Positions 1 to 8,162 of a stretch of 64,000 nt of DNA are shown here, piece by piece; within the stretch, counting starts at the first letter, position 1, and each line of letters starts with the position of its first letter. The position numbers and the translations under genes were made by a program. The notes under the pieces are model-generated. The model made no database searches, was not told the origin of the DNA, and worked only from the letters and a program-made list of their open reading frames with translations. The DNA is from Streptomyces sp. CB02056. Lineage in GTDB: Bacteria; Actinomycetota; Actinomycetes; Streptomycetales; Streptomycetaceae. Location: contig NZ_LIPD01000014.1 of assembly GCF_001905545.1 (NCBI RefSeq), positions 1 to 64,000 on the forward strand, in the 5' to 3' direction.

Positions 1-1073
1 ACCCCCACAGACAGCCAACCCGCCCCGACCGGCACACACTTACTGTCCCACGCCCAACCCAACCGACTTCGCCAGCAGAGTCATCCAGCCGACTTTCCGT
101 GCTTCGAGTCCGAGTGCGGTTCCTGCCGGCGAGGCTTCCAGCACGCCCCCCAAGCGGTGCCCGCGCAGGAAGTCGGCCTGGCTGACTTCTCATGTCCTGC
201 TCCAGTGACCCTGCTCGCCAGGCAGCGTATTGCCAGGGCTTGCTTCGCTTGTGCCGCGCTATCTGTTTGGCCTCGGCGCGAGCGTCCGGAAGCAGCCCAC
301 CCCGGCTGCGCGCAGGAAGTCGACCGCGCCGACTTCCTGCACCCCATTCCCAGGTGTTGTCCATGGCGGTGTGGCCCCCGCTGCCGCGACGAACCGGCGA
401 GTAGCGCGCGGGAAGTCGATCCAGCCGACTTTCCGTGCTTCCTGCCCGAGCGCGGTTCCTGTCGTTCCGGCCTCCGCCAGGGCACCGAGCCGGTGTGTGC
501 GCGAGAAGTCGGCCCAGTCGACTTCTTGCGCCTCGCCCAGTGACGCTATTCAGTACGGGGCGTTTGGTTGGGGGCCCGCTTCGCTGGTGTCCGGCTCGCA
601 CTTCAGGCGGGCGAGCCCCGGTTGATGTCGGCGGAGCCGGGGAGGGTCCTTCCGCCTGGGTGTGCGTGGGAAGTCGATTGAGCCGACTTCTCGTGCGCTT
701 GGAGGGTGGGATTTCCGTGTGTGGGCTCCCGGTCTGCTCGCGAATTGTCCGTCGGCCTCGGCGCGGTCGTCCGGAGGCCTGCCGCGTATGCCTTGGGGTG
801 GTGGTTCGGGCGGACCGGTTGCGCGGTGCTGGCGCCTGGATCGGCCCCGGCGGCTCCGGGGTTCGCTGCTTCAGGCCACATGTTGCGGCAAATGGCATCG
901 GCAGCGGCTCAATTTGGGTTCTGGGTCACGGAAAGTCGTCCAGAACCTCAACCGTTGGCCGACAAAACCGGTGCCTGTGTTGCCACAGGTGGGGAGCCGT
1001 TTCAGCTGCCGCGGCGGAAGTCGGCTGGCCCGACTTCTGGTGTCTCGCGGGGGTGGGAGGGGGTCGCTGCGGC
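1..1073. repeat. Gene-free region with a degenerate array of 21-bp palindromes
   Basis: No credible gene is seen in this 1.07-kb stretch; its base composition is less GC-biased at third positions than the genes that follow. It holds a repeated palindrome of form GAAGTC-N9-GACTTC at 169-189, 316-336, 412-432, 505-525, 670-690 and 1017-1037, plus a copy with one base deleted at 77-96 and a lone right arm at 65-70. The copy at 312-340 extends to an 11-bp perfect stem. Conserved bases continue outside the core (GYGC to the left, YGTGC to the right), and some flanks are also repeated: 97-135 resembles 433-470, and 269-290 matches 754-775 at 20 of 22 bases. The array starts at or before the window edge. 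A separate 7-bp inverted repeat lies at 918-924/940-946. Function is unknown. Confidence 0.8.
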
Positions 1074-2537
1074 TCACGGGACGGGGGTGGGGTCCGGGGC
1101 TGGTGTGGGGTGGGTGGTGCGGGATTCGGTGGTGTGGGCGGCGAGGGCGAGGAGGGCGCCGAGGAGGCAGAGGGCGGCGGCGGTGAGGGTGGCCCGGTCG
1201 GTGCCTGCGGCGAGGGTGTGGGCGGTGGGGTGGGGGGAGCCGGTGACGGTGACGGTGAGGGCCACGCCGAGGGCCGAACCCAGGTAGCGGGAGGTGTTGT
1301 TGGCGCCGGAGCCCATGGCGGCCCGGTGTGCGGGGACGCTGCTGACCGCGAGCCGGGCGAGCGCCGCGTTGAGGATGCCGCTGCCGATGCCCGCGACGGC
1401 GAGCCCCGGGGCCAGTCGCAGCCAGGACGAGCCGGGGGTGAGCCCGTACAGCGCGGCCTCGCCGGTGCCGCAGACGAGCAGGCCGAGGGCGACCTGGGCG
1501 GTGGCGGGCAGGCGGGTGGCCAGGTGGCGGGCCTGGAGCGCGGAGACCACCGAGAGGCCCGACCACAGGGCCAGCACGCCGGCCGCGGCCGGGCCGGACA
1601 GGCCGAGCACGCCCTGGAGCAGGGTGGGCAGGTAGCTCATGAAGCCGACCAGGGCCAGCCCGGTGAACAGCGCCCCGCCGGTGGCCGCGATGAAGCCGGG
1701 GCTGCGGAACAGGGCGAGGTCCAGCATCGGCTCCCGGACCTTCGCCTCGACCACGGCGAACGCCGCCAGCAGCAGCACCCCGCCCGCCAGCAGCGCCACC
1801 ACGGCGGGCTGTCCCCAGCCGCCGCGGCCTTCGGCCAGTCCGGCGATCAGGCAGGAGGTGCCGGCGGCGAGGGTGAGCACCCCGTACGGGTCGAGGGCAC
1901 GCGGGCGTTCGGCCCGTGACTCGGTGAGGACCCCGGCGGCGCAGCCGGCCACCACGGCGGCGGCCACCGCGATCCCGCCGCTGACCGCGCGCCATCCGGC
2001 CCACTGCTGGACCAGGGCGCCGTACACCGGCCCGATCGCGATGCCCAGCCCGACCGCCGCGCCCCAGATGCCGAGCGCCCGGATCCGGCCGGGACCGGGC
2101 GGGTGGGCGTGGCTGATCAGGCCGAGCGCGGGGGCCAGGACGGCGGCCGAGGCGGCGCCGAGGAGTACCCGGGAGGCCAGGTAGACGGCGCCGCCGGGGG
2201 CGAGGGCGGCCAGCGCCTCGGCGGCGGCGAACAGCAGCACGCCGAAGGTGAAGACCCGCTTGCGGCCGTGGTCGTCGGCGGCGCTCCCGGCGGTGAGCAG
2301 CAGCGCCGAGATGCCGACCAGGGTGCCGGTGAGGATCCAGGTGCGGCCGGAGGCGCCCAGGTGGGCGGCCTGGGCGGTGGCGGCGAGCGAGGCGGTGGGG
2401 GCGGTGTACGCGACGGTGGTCAGGGCGGTCGCCGCCGCGGTGGTCGCCAGCGTGGCCCCGGGCCGGACGCGCGGGCCTGGGGTGGTGGGGGTGGTGGGGG
2501 AGGAGGCGGGTGAGGAGCCAGGTGGTGCGGGGGGCAT
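1074..2537 (-). CDS. MFS multidrug exporter, DHA2 (EmrB/QacA) type
   Basis: A 487-residue major facilitator predicted to expel small hydrophobic compounds by proton antiport across the cell membrane. After a Pro/Thr-rich N-terminal tail of about 25 residues the protein is almost entirely hydrophobic, with about 14 membrane segments, the number typical of the DHA2 group. A motif A-like loop (GSAADDHGRKR, about residues 83-93) follows the second helix. The ATG at 2535-2537 was chosen because a GGAGGG ribosome site lies 7 bases upstream; an in-frame ATG 32 codons further out has none and would run through the operator. It is divergent from the HxlR regulator at 2660 and shares a 122-bp intergenic region with paired operators, so it is probably repressed by that regulator. 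Substrate unknown. Confidence 0.88.
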   Translation of the reverse strand: MPPAPPGSSPASSPTTPTTPGPRVRPGATLATTAAATALTTVAYTAPTASLAATAQAAHLGASGRTWILTGTLVGISALLLTAGSAADDHGRKRVFTFGVLLFAAAEALAALAPGGAVYLASRVLLGAASAAVLAPALGLISHAHPPGPGRIRALGIWGAAVGLGIAIGPVYGALVQQWAGWRAVSGGIAVAAAVVAGCAAGVLTESRAERPRALDPYGVLTLAAGTSCLIAGLAEGRGGWGQPAVVALLAGGVLLLAAFAVVEAKVREPMLDLALFRSPGFIAATGGALFTGLALVGFMSYLPTLLQGVLGLSGPAAAGVLALWSGLSVVSALQARHLATRLPATAQVALGLLVCGTGEAALYGLTPGSSWLRLAPGLAVAGIGSGILNAALARLAVSSVPAHRAAMGSGANNTSRYLGSALGVALTVTVTGSPHPTAHTLAAGTDRATLTAAALCLLGALLALAAHTTESRTTHPTPAPDPTPVP

Positions 2538-2559
2538 GGGTGTTCCCTCCGAGGGCCGG

Positions 2560-2652
2560 ACCCTAATGGTCTGGTGAATGAACCTTCGTCTCGGACGGCA
2601 CGCTACCACCGCTGGTCTGTTCATTGAACCCACAAGGGGGGTGGACTAGGCT
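2560..2652. promoter_or_regulatory. Divergent promoters with two HxlR-type operators
   Basis: Two related 18-bp sites lie 46 bp apart: TGGTCTGGTGAATGAACC at 2567-2584 and TGGTCTGTTCATTGAACC at 2613-2630. The second contains the palindrome GTTCATTGAAC. For the regulator gene, TTGAAC (2624-2629), a 17-bp spacer and TAGGCT (2647-2652) form a promoter, so the second site covers the -35 box. For the exporter on the minus strand, a TAGGGT -10 box is at 2560-2565 and the first site lies directly upstream of it. This geometry suits joint control of both genes by the HxlR protein. Sites are seen; binding is inferred. Confidence 0.65.
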
Positions 2653-2659
2653 GACGCCC

Positions 2660-3205
2660 ATGGCCCTGGGAACCGACTACGAACTGCAGGAGTGCGCGCT
2701 GGCCCGCGCCCTGGAGGTGGTCGGCGAGCGCTGGAGCCTGCTGATCGTGCGCGACGCGTTCTACGGTGTGCAGCGCTTCAACGACTTCCTCGCCCACCTC
2801 GGCATCCCGCGCGCCGTCCTCACCTCGCGCCTCAACGCCCTGGTCGCGGCCGGGGTGCTGCGCAAGGAGCCGTACCAGCGGGCGCCGCTGCGCCACGGCT
2901 ACCTGCTGACCAGTGCCGGCCTCGAACTCTGGGGCCCGCTCTACCAGTTGAGTCGCTGGGGCGGCCGGCACGCCACCGAGGGGGGTCCGTACCACCTCTT
3001 CGCGCACGCCGTCTGCGGCACCGACCTCGACCTCGTCGGCGTCTGCCCGGCCTGCGGCGGCGGGCCCGTCCCGCCGACCGCGGTCGTCATGCGCCCCAAC
3101 CCCGCCCGGGCCGGCGGCCACCGCGAGGACCGGGTCTCCCGCGCCCTGGTCCGCCCCCACCCGCTGCTCGAACCGATCGCCTCGGCGGCGGTGCTGCCCG
3201 GCTGA
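2660..3205 (+). CDS. HxlR-family winged-helix transcriptional regulator
   Basis: A 181-residue regulator. Residues about 10-100 match the HxlR fold: the family signature around CALARALEVVGERWSLLIVRD near the start (Cys near residue 9), then the recognition helix region ending in GIPRAVLTSRLNALVAAGVL and a wing. The C-terminal part contains a CPACGGG motif that could bind metal or act as a thiol sensor, not present in the shortest family members. The ATG at 2660 follows a TAGGCT -10 box by 7 bases, so the message is probably leaderless; an upstream in-frame ATG at 2624 falls inside the promoter. It likely represses the divergent exporter and itself through the two operators between them. Confidence 0.85.
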   Translation: MALGTDYELQECALARALEVVGERWSLLIVRDAFYGVQRFNDFLAHLGIPRAVLTSRLNALVAAGVLRKEPYQRAPLRHGYLLTSAGLELWGPLYQLSRWGGRHATEGGPYHLFAHAVCGTDLDLVGVCPACGGGPVPPTAVVMRPNPARAGGHREDRVSRALVRPHPLLEPIASAAVLPG

Positions 3206-3231
3206 CTGTAGGCAGAGCGCCCGTACGCCGA

Positions 3232-3262
3232 CGGGGCCGCCGGCGCGCTGCCGACGGCCCCG
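3232..3262. terminator. Bidirectional terminator hairpin
   Basis: CGGGGCCG (3232-3239) pairs with CGGCCCCG (3255-3262). It sits between the convergent HxlR and hydrolase genes and has no T-tract, as is usual in streptomycetes. Confidence 0.55.
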
Positions 3263-3311
3263 CCCCGGGAACCGCTGTCACTCGGAAATCGCTGTCATTC
3301 GGGGACGGCCG

Positions 3312-4502
3312 TCAGGGGGTGAACCGCACCTCCGGGTTGGCGGCGCTCGGCCCGTCGAGCAGCGGCTGCGGGACGCCCTTCAGCTGGAGGTCGAAGAACG
3401 CCCCGACGTACTGCCGGGTGAGGGCGACGGCCCGCTGGCTGCCGATGGTGGTGTCCGGGCCCTTGGGGAGGCCGAGCCCGTCGAAGAAGAGCGGGAAGTC
3501 GGTGAAGCTGCCGTGGTCGGTGCCGTCGACGGTCAGCCAGCGCTTCCAGCCGTCCAGCCGGGGCCAGCTCCTGAGCCAGCTCTCGTCCTCGCCGCCGCCG
3601 GGCAGCGGGTGGCCGATCATCAGGTACGGCTTGCCCTTGATGCCGGACTCGGGCACCAGGTAGTCCATGGTGCCGTCCAGGTCGACCCCGGCCCGGAGCC
3701 GGTCGTCGGTGAGCAGGGCCGGGACGGTGGCGGCGCCACCGGCGGAGTGTCCGGCCATGGCGATCCGGTCGCGATCGATCAGCCGGGCGTAGCGCCAGGC
3801 CGGGTGCGGGCGGTCGGTCAACTGGTCGATGACGAAGGAGACGTCCTTCGCCCGGCTCGCGTCCAGGGCCTCCCAGGCCTCCTGGGTCCTCAGCGTCCCG
3901 CACACCTCGCAGGGGAGCGTCCGGCCGTCGGGGAAGGTGGTCCCGGTGTTCTCGTAGGTGTGGTCGACCAGCGCGACGACGTAGCCGCGGCTGGTCAGGT
4001 CCTCGGCGAGGCTGCTGAGTGTGGCACGCGGCATGGTGAAGCCGGGCGACAGGACCACCAGCGGGTAGTGGCCGCCCTGGGGGCGGGCCCCGGACTCCGC
4101 CCACGTCCGGGTGCCGGACACCGCCTCGGTCGGGATGGTGTTGCCCGGCAGCTTCCCGTCCAGCAGCGCGCGGGCCGCGGCGGGCGTCATGTACGGGGCG
4201 GGGGTGCCCGTCCCGGCGTGCGCGGGGTAGTACATCGAGACCATCAGCTGGCGCGGACCGGCGGCGGGCACCCACGGGTCCGGACGGTTCTGGTCCACGA
4301 GGTGCAGGACCTCCTGCCCGACCGCGTACGGCCCGGTCGGGCGGGGGAGTTCGACCTGGGCGGCGGCCCGGGTGGTCGGGTTCGCGGGAGCGGTGGCGGA
4401 GTCGGCGGGCGCGGCCGCCAGGGCCGGCGCGGCGGCGGCGACGGACAGCGGCAGCGCGAGCAGCAGGGCCGCAGCGGCGGCGGTCGTACGGAGTCGGCTC
4501 AT
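3312..4502 (-). CDS. Secreted alpha/beta hydrolase, PAF-acetylhydrolase/lipase-like
   Basis: A 396-residue protein that should be exported: a basic N-terminus, a hydrophobic stretch and an Ala-rich cleavage region within about the first 32 residues. The mature part has the alpha/beta-hydrolase nucleophile elbow GHSAGG (Ser near 253), an acidic residue in VDLDG (about 274-276) and a likely catalytic His in the TDHGSF segment (about 330). Length and motif order resemble the platelet-activating factor acetylhydrolase / dienelactone hydrolase-like enzymes common in actinomycetes. Substrate is unknown; short-chain esters or lipids are plausible. It is convergent with the HxlR gene, with a hairpin between, and no clear ribosome site is visible before the ATG. 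Confidence 0.82.
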   Translation of the reverse strand: MSRLRTTAAAAALLLALPLSVAAAAPALAAAPADSATAPANPTTRAAAQVELPRPTGPYAVGQEVLHLVDQNRPDPWVPAAGPRQLMVSMYYPAHAGTGTPAPYMTPAAARALLDGKLPGNTIPTEAVSGTRTWAESGARPQGGHYPLVVLSPGFTMPRATLSSLAEDLTSRGYVVALVDHTYENTGTTFPDGRTLPCEVCGTLRTQEAWEALDASRAKDVSFVIDQLTDRPHPAWRYARLIDRDRIAMAGHSAGGAATVPALLTDDRLRAGVDLDGTMDYLVPESGIKGKPYLMIGHPLPGGGEDESWLRSWPRLDGWKRWLTVDGTDHGSFTDFPLFFDGLGLPKGPDTTIGSQRAVALTRQYVGAFFDLQLKGVPQPLLDGPSAANPEVRFTP

Positions 4503-4661
4503 GTCAGCGACCGTAGGCCGCCCGCCACGGAACTGACGTCCACTCAGCGGCGTACTGATCCCTTCCGGAAGGCACTGTGGCGCCCCCTAGGGGGCGGGCC
4601 CGGGCGGGCCTGTGCGAACCTGCGGGAACCTGCACCGGGGCTGCTCGGCCCGGGCGGGCCG

Positions 4662-5507
4662 TCAGCCGGTGGAGGCCGTCCGGAGGTCCTCCAGGAAGCC
4701 TGCGGCCGCACGGGCGTTGGGCACCGGGAAGGTGAGCGGGAGACCGGCCGAGTGCGTCCGGACCTCCAGCTCGCCGAGGGCGGAGGCCCGGGCCGAGTGC
4801 ACCTCCGGCCACCGGTAGGCCTCCGTCGCGGCGAGCGGGTGCGGCGGCCGGTGCACCAGCCCGCCGGCCGTCACCGTCAGTCGCCCCCGGACGAAGCGGA
4901 CGCTCCCCTCCGCGCGCAGCGTCTCGTGCAGGGCGGCCCGGAGCCCGGGGGAGAGACGCTCCTCCAGCTCCCGGAACAGCCTGCCCAGCCCGCCCAGGTG
5001 TGCCAGCACCAGCGGCTCGTCCGCGCCCGCCGGCCATATTCGCCCGTGCTCGTACTCCCCGTGCGGCCCTCCCGGGGAGTACTCGGTGGCCTCCATCGCG
5101 CGCCAGGGCAGCGGCTCCTCGCCGCCGCCGGCCGAGACCAGCACCAGCCCGCCCTCGTGGACCCGTACGGAGCGCAGCCCAGGTGTGGGCCGCAGCCGCT
5201 CGTACCCGCTCACCGCCACCACCGCGGCGGCGGCCAGTACGGGCGCGGGCCACCACTCGCCGAGCGCCAGACAGACCACCACGGAGACGGCCACCCCGCA
5301 GGAGTGCAGCCACACCCGCGCCGGCCAGGACAGCGGCCGGAACCGTCTGTGCACCCGCAGCACCGGGCCCAGTCGACCGGCAGCGCCGGCCACATCGGCC
5401 ACGCCGGCCGCACCAGCCACGCCGGCCGCACCGGCAGAAGCGGCCAGGTCGGCAGAACCGGTCGCACCCGCCGACCGCACCCGCGTCGGCGACCACGTCA
5501 CCGCCAC
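4662..5507 (-). CDS. DUF6585-like membrane protein
   Basis: A 281-residue protein of unknown function. The first 45 residues are an Ala/Gly/Val-rich repeat (AGAAGVAGAAGVADVAGAAG) of low complexity. Two adjacent hydrophobic segments follow (about residues 65-100). The rest is a soluble beta-rich part with two similar halves (HEGGLVLVSAGGGEEPLPWRA and TAGGLVHRPPHPLAATEAYRW), a pattern seen in streptomycete DUF6585 proteins and reminiscent of PH-like domains. The GTG at 5505-5507 was chosen because AAGGGGG lies just upstream. The DNA about 100 bp upstream contains one of two 50-bp repeats with a 14-bp palindrome. A long open frame from 5610 in another register is a shadow. Confidence 0.68.
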   Translation of the reverse strand: MAVTWSPTRVRSAGATGSADLAASAGAAGVAGAAGVADVAGAAGRLGPVLRVHRRFRPLSWPARVWLHSCGVAVSVVVCLALGEWWPAPVLAAAAVVAVSGYERLRPTPGLRSVRVHEGGLVLVSAGGGEEPLPWRAMEATEYSPGGPHGEYEHGRIWPAGADEPLVLAHLGGLGRLFRELEERLSPGLRAALHETLRAEGSVRFVRGRLTVTAGGLVHRPPHPLAATEAYRWPEVHSARASALGELEVRTHSAGLPLTFPVPNARAAAGFLEDLRTASTG

Positions 5508-5570
5508 GTCGGCCCCCTTTCACTCGGCTCAGTCGGAGGGCTCCCCCAACGGAACCGCGACTTCCAGAAC

Positions 5571-5853
5571 CCCAGCATCGACCGCGCGCCGCCCCCGGCG
5601 ACAGTGCCAATCAGCACCTTTTGGCCTGGTTCGGCCCCGCCATCATCGCGCCCCGGCCCAAGCCGCCCGCCATGGGGGTGGGGACGAACGGCCCAGGTGC
5701 CCCCGGGCGGGGCCGCAACGCCCGCCCGGGCGCCCGCACCACCGTCATGCCGAGCTCCCTCCGCTCCGCGGCAACCCCTCGGGAGGGCCGCAACCATCGG
5801 ATGCCCAGGATCGACTCCTCACCGCGCCCGCCGACAGTGCCGATCGGCACATT
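5571..5853. repeat. Pair of 50-bp direct repeats with 14-bp palindromes
   Basis: Copies at 5571-5620 and 5804-5853 match at 40 of 50 bases without a gap. Each contains a palindrome: GTGCCAATCAGCAC at 5604-5617 (imperfect) and GTGCCGATCGGCAC at 5837-5850 (perfect). Each palindrome centre lies about 95-105 bp upstream of a minus-strand start codon (5507 and 5748). This fits a duplicated promoter or operator element. The 393-bp interval 5508-5900 holds these repeats and the small frame at 5611-5748 and nothing else recognised. Confidence 0.6.
5611..5748 (-). CDS. Possible small protein of 45 residues, unknown function
   Basis: A short frame beginning with ATG at 5746-5748 and preceded at good spacing by GGAGGG (8 bases), a strong ribosome site. 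The predicted product is basic, Pro/Gly/Arg-rich, with a single C-terminal Cys; it has no signal peptide or membrane segment. It lies between the two 50-bp repeats, and its stop codon lies inside the palindrome of the downstream copy. No family is recognised. The ribosome site and the conserved upstream element are the only support; codon bias cannot decide at this length. Confidence 0.35.
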   Translation of the reverse strand: MTVVRAPGRALRPRPGAPGPFVPTPMAGGLGRGAMMAGPNQAKRC

Positions 5854-5900
5854 CCGATCGAAATCCCCCCCCGTCACCGCCGGAACCCCCGTCACCGCCC

Positions 5901-6965
5901 TCACCCCGTCGTCGCGAACCCGATCTGCAGCCCGCGCAGCAGCGCCGTGCCCGCCGGATCGACCGACCGGCGGGTGTTGGCCAGCACCACGGCGCCGACC
6001 CGCTTCTCCGGGTCGAAGGCCACGAACGAACGGAACCCGCCGGTGCCCCCGTTGTGCCAGATCTGGAGGTGCCCGCCCTGCTGGGTGTGCAGCCGGTGCC
6101 CGAGCCAGCCCAGGTGCGTCCAGGCGAAGGGGTTGACCCGGTGGCGGGTCTCCCGGGTGAGGGCGATCGCGGCCGACAGCGGCGCCTCCGGCTCGCGCCC
6201 GGCGGCGAGTTGGGCCCGCAGGAACACCACCAGGTCGGCGGCGGTCGACCGGAGCCCGCCCATGCCGGGCACGGCCCCGAAGCTCCAGTGCGGCACCGGG
6301 CGGCCGCCCGGCGTGTGCCCGTGCGCCAGCCGCGCGGACTGCTCCTCGTCCGACCGCACGCAGGTGTCCACCAGGCCCAGCGGTGCGCAGACCTCGCGCG
6401 CCACCAACTCCTCGTACCCGACGCCGGACCGCTGCGCGAGGGCCAGGCCGAGCAGCCCCGCGCCGAGGTTGGAGTAGCGGAAGCCGCGCCCGGGCGCGGT
6501 CCGCAGCCGCGTCCGCGCGAGCCCGTCGAGCACCCGCTCGGTGGTGCAACCGGCGTACGGATCGGGCTTGTTGGGGGACAGCAGTGACTGCGCCAGCATG
6601 CCCCGGGGCAGCCGGGGGAGCCCCGAGGTGTGAGTGGCGAGGTGCCGCAGGGTGATCGGCTGCGCGCCCCTGGCCGGGACGACGGCCCGACCGCCCGAGG
6701 CCCCCGTGAGCACCTCGGCGAGCGGCTCGTCCAGCCGGACCGCGCCGTCGAGCGCCAGCCGTGCGAGCACGAGCGAGGTGAACACCTTGGTGACGGAGCC
6801 TATGTCGAACAGCGTGTGCGGCCCGGGTATCCCACCGCCCGGACCGGTCCGCCCGGCACCCCGGATCTCCACGTCGTCGCCGGCCAGCCCGGCGACCACC
6901 GCGCCGACGTGTCGGCCCGCGAGCCGGTCGGCCGTCTGCTGCACGAGACAGGCGAGTTCGTTCAT
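5901..6965 (-). CDS. Serine hydrolase, class C beta-lactamase/esterase family
   Basis: A 354-residue member of the beta-lactamase-related serine hydrolases (PF00144). The catalytic SxxK is SVTK (Ser about 57, Lys 60), the second motif is YSN (about 164-166), and HNGG near the C-terminus takes the place of the KTG triad, as in family VIII esterases and D-aminopeptidase-like enzymes. There is no signal peptide, so a cytoplasmic esterase or peptidase is more likely than true beta-lactam resistance. The ATG at 6963-6965 was chosen because the extension upstream is Gly/Arg-rich and unlike the family. It stands alone between the repeats at 5804 and the HIT gene. Confidence 0.85.
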   Translation of the reverse strand: MNELACLVQQTADRLAGRHVGAVVAGLAGDDVEIRGAGRTGPGGGIPGPHTLFDIGSVTKVFTSLVLARLALDGAVRLDEPLAEVLTGASGGRAVVPARGAQPITLRHLATHTSGLPRLPRGMLAQSLLSPNKPDPYAGCTTERVLDGLARTRLRTAPGRGFRYSNLGAGLLGLALAQRSGVGYEELVAREVCAPLGLVDTCVRSDEEQSARLAHGHTPGGRPVPHWSFGAVPGMGGLRSTAADLVVFLRAQLAAGREPEAPLSAAIALTRETRHRVNPFAWTHLGWLGHRLHTQQGGHLQIWHNGGTGGFRSFVAFDPEKRVGAVVLANTRRSVDPAGTALLRGLQIGFATTG

Positions 6966-7142
6966 GCTCGCGAGCCTAGGCGCCCCGTTCGGCCGGATCG
7001 TCCGCCCGGAAAACGATATCGACCCCGCCGATGCTCCTGCGGAGGTACGACCCCAATCGGCCCCCAGCCGACCTCCGCCGACCCCCAACCGACCCCCCGC
7101 GCGATCCCCACGGCAGGGCACGGAGCCGGAGCCCCGCCCCCG

Positions 7143-7556
7143 TCACTCCTCCAGCGCCTCCCGCAGCCGGGCCGCGACCTCCGCCGCCCCCGCCTCGTCC
7201 GGATACCGCCGCCGGGGCCAGAAGAACCCGCGCAGCCCGTCCTTCGGATTGCGCGGCACCACGTGGACGTGCAGGTGCGGCACCGACTGGCTGATCCGGT
7301 TGTTCGCCGCCACGAAACTGCCCGCCGCGCCCAGCCCGCGCTCGACGGCCCCCGCCACCCGCTGCACCCGCAGGAAGAACGGCCCGACCTCGGCGGCGGG
7401 CAGGTCGGCCAGCGTCGGGTGGTGGGCGCGCGGCACGACCAGGACGTGCCCGGGGAACAGCGGTCGGCGGTCCAGGAAGGCCACCGCCACCTCGTCGTCC
7501 AGCACCCGGTGCGCCGGCTCCTCGCCCGCCACCACCGCACAGAAGACGCAGTCCAT
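7143..7556 (-). CDS. HIT-family nucleotide hydrolase or transferase
   Basis: A 137-residue histidine-triad protein. The catalytic HxHxH is HLHVHV (His 94, 96, 98), preceded by the family's N-terminal CVFC pair (Cys 3 and 6) and the substrate-loop residues around FPGHVLVVPRAH. The length is normal for Hint/FHIT-like proteins, which hydrolyse AMP-lysine, adenosine phosphoramidates or dinucleoside polyphosphates in the cytoplasm. Start at ATG 7554-7556, where the family begins; a much longer upstream frame is not conserved in style. The 178 bp to the serine hydrolase start contain nothing recognised. Confidence 0.9.
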   Translation of the reverse strand: MDCVFCAVVAGEEPAHRVLDDEVAVAFLDRRPLFPGHVLVVPRAHHPTLADLPAAEVGPFFLRVQRVAGAVERGLGAAGSFVAANNRISQSVPHLHVHVVPRNPKDGLRGFFWPRRRYPDEAGAAEVAARLREALEE

Positions 7557-7739
7557 CCGTCCATTCAAACCACCGGCCCGCCGCCCCGGCACCTCCGCAA
7601 ACCCCGGTGGGCCCGGCATCACCCGTCCGGCTGCCGCCCGGGTGCGGCCGGGGCGGTGCCGGGCGCACGGTGGCGCCGGGGGCCGGACAGCGGGCGCATC
7701 GAGCGCTCCACGAGGAGGCCCCGCGAGGAGGTGGCCCCG

Positions 7740-7928
7740 ATGTCGGGCAAGTTCGAGGTCTATCAGGACGCCGGTGGCAAGTACCGGTTCCGGCTCAAGG
7801 CGGGCAACGGCGAGATCGTCGCCACCGGCCAGGGCTACGCCAGCAAGGACGCGGCCCACAAGGGCGTCGAGGCGGTCCAGCGGGCCGCCGACGGCGCGCC
7901 CGTGGTGGACCTTCCCAAGGCGGCCTGA
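7740..7928 (+). CDS. DUF1508 / YegP-family small protein
   Basis: A 62-residue protein made of a single DUF1508 unit (KFEVYQDAGGKYRFRLKAGN and the SYASKDAAHKG-like second half, here GYASKDAAHKG). YegP proteins usually have two such units and fold as a small alpha/beta module of unknown function; one-unit versions are common in actinomycetes. GAGGAGG lies 8 bases before the ATG. The 3' end, including the stop codon, is part of a 32-bp tandem repeat that continues downstream. Confidence 0.87.
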   Translation: MSGKFEVYQDAGGKYRFRLKAGNGEIVATGQGYASKDAAHKGVEAVQRAADGAPVVDLPKAA

Positions 7929-7995
7929 GCCCACCGCCGCCCGAACCCGAGGCGGCCTGAGCCAACCGCCGCCCGAACCCGAGGCGGCTTGAGCC
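7919..7995. repeat. 32-bp tandem repeat spanning a stop codon
   Basis: Two full units (7919-7950 and 7951-7982) and a partial third (7983-7995). The unit begins GGCGGCCTGAGCC, so the stop codon of the preceding gene is included in the duplicated block. The following 170 bp to the PPOX gene contain only short GC-rich direct repeats (GCCGGGCACC and similar). Confidence 0.85.
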
Positions 7996-8162
7996 ACGGG
8001 GCAGCCGGAGCCCCGAGGCTCAGGCCGGGGGCGCGGCCCGGCGCCCGACCCACCGGGCCGGCCGCCGGGCACCTCGCCGAGCATCTCGCCGGGCACCCGC
8101 CAAACCGACCGCCGGACACTCACAGCGAGACGGGGACCCCGAGCGGAGAAGTCCCCGCTGCC

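Noticed and set aside
157-543. Coding gene with repeated E-V-x-x-A-D-F peptide
   Set aside because: Third-position GC is low for this genome, there is no ribosome site, and the next copy at 670 has a stop in the same frame.
65-1037. CRISPR array from regularly repeated 21-bp units
   Set aside because: Spacing varies from 93 to 347 bp, the copies are degenerate palindromes, and no cas gene is present.
4504-5610. Alternative longer minus-strand frame over the DUF6585 gene
   Set aside because: It is Arg/Gly-rich throughout, lacks membrane helices, and has no ribosome site, while the 4662-5507 frame has all three.
5901-6965. True beta-lactamase
   Set aside because: No signal peptide and HNGG in place of KTG; a family VIII esterase-like role is more likely.
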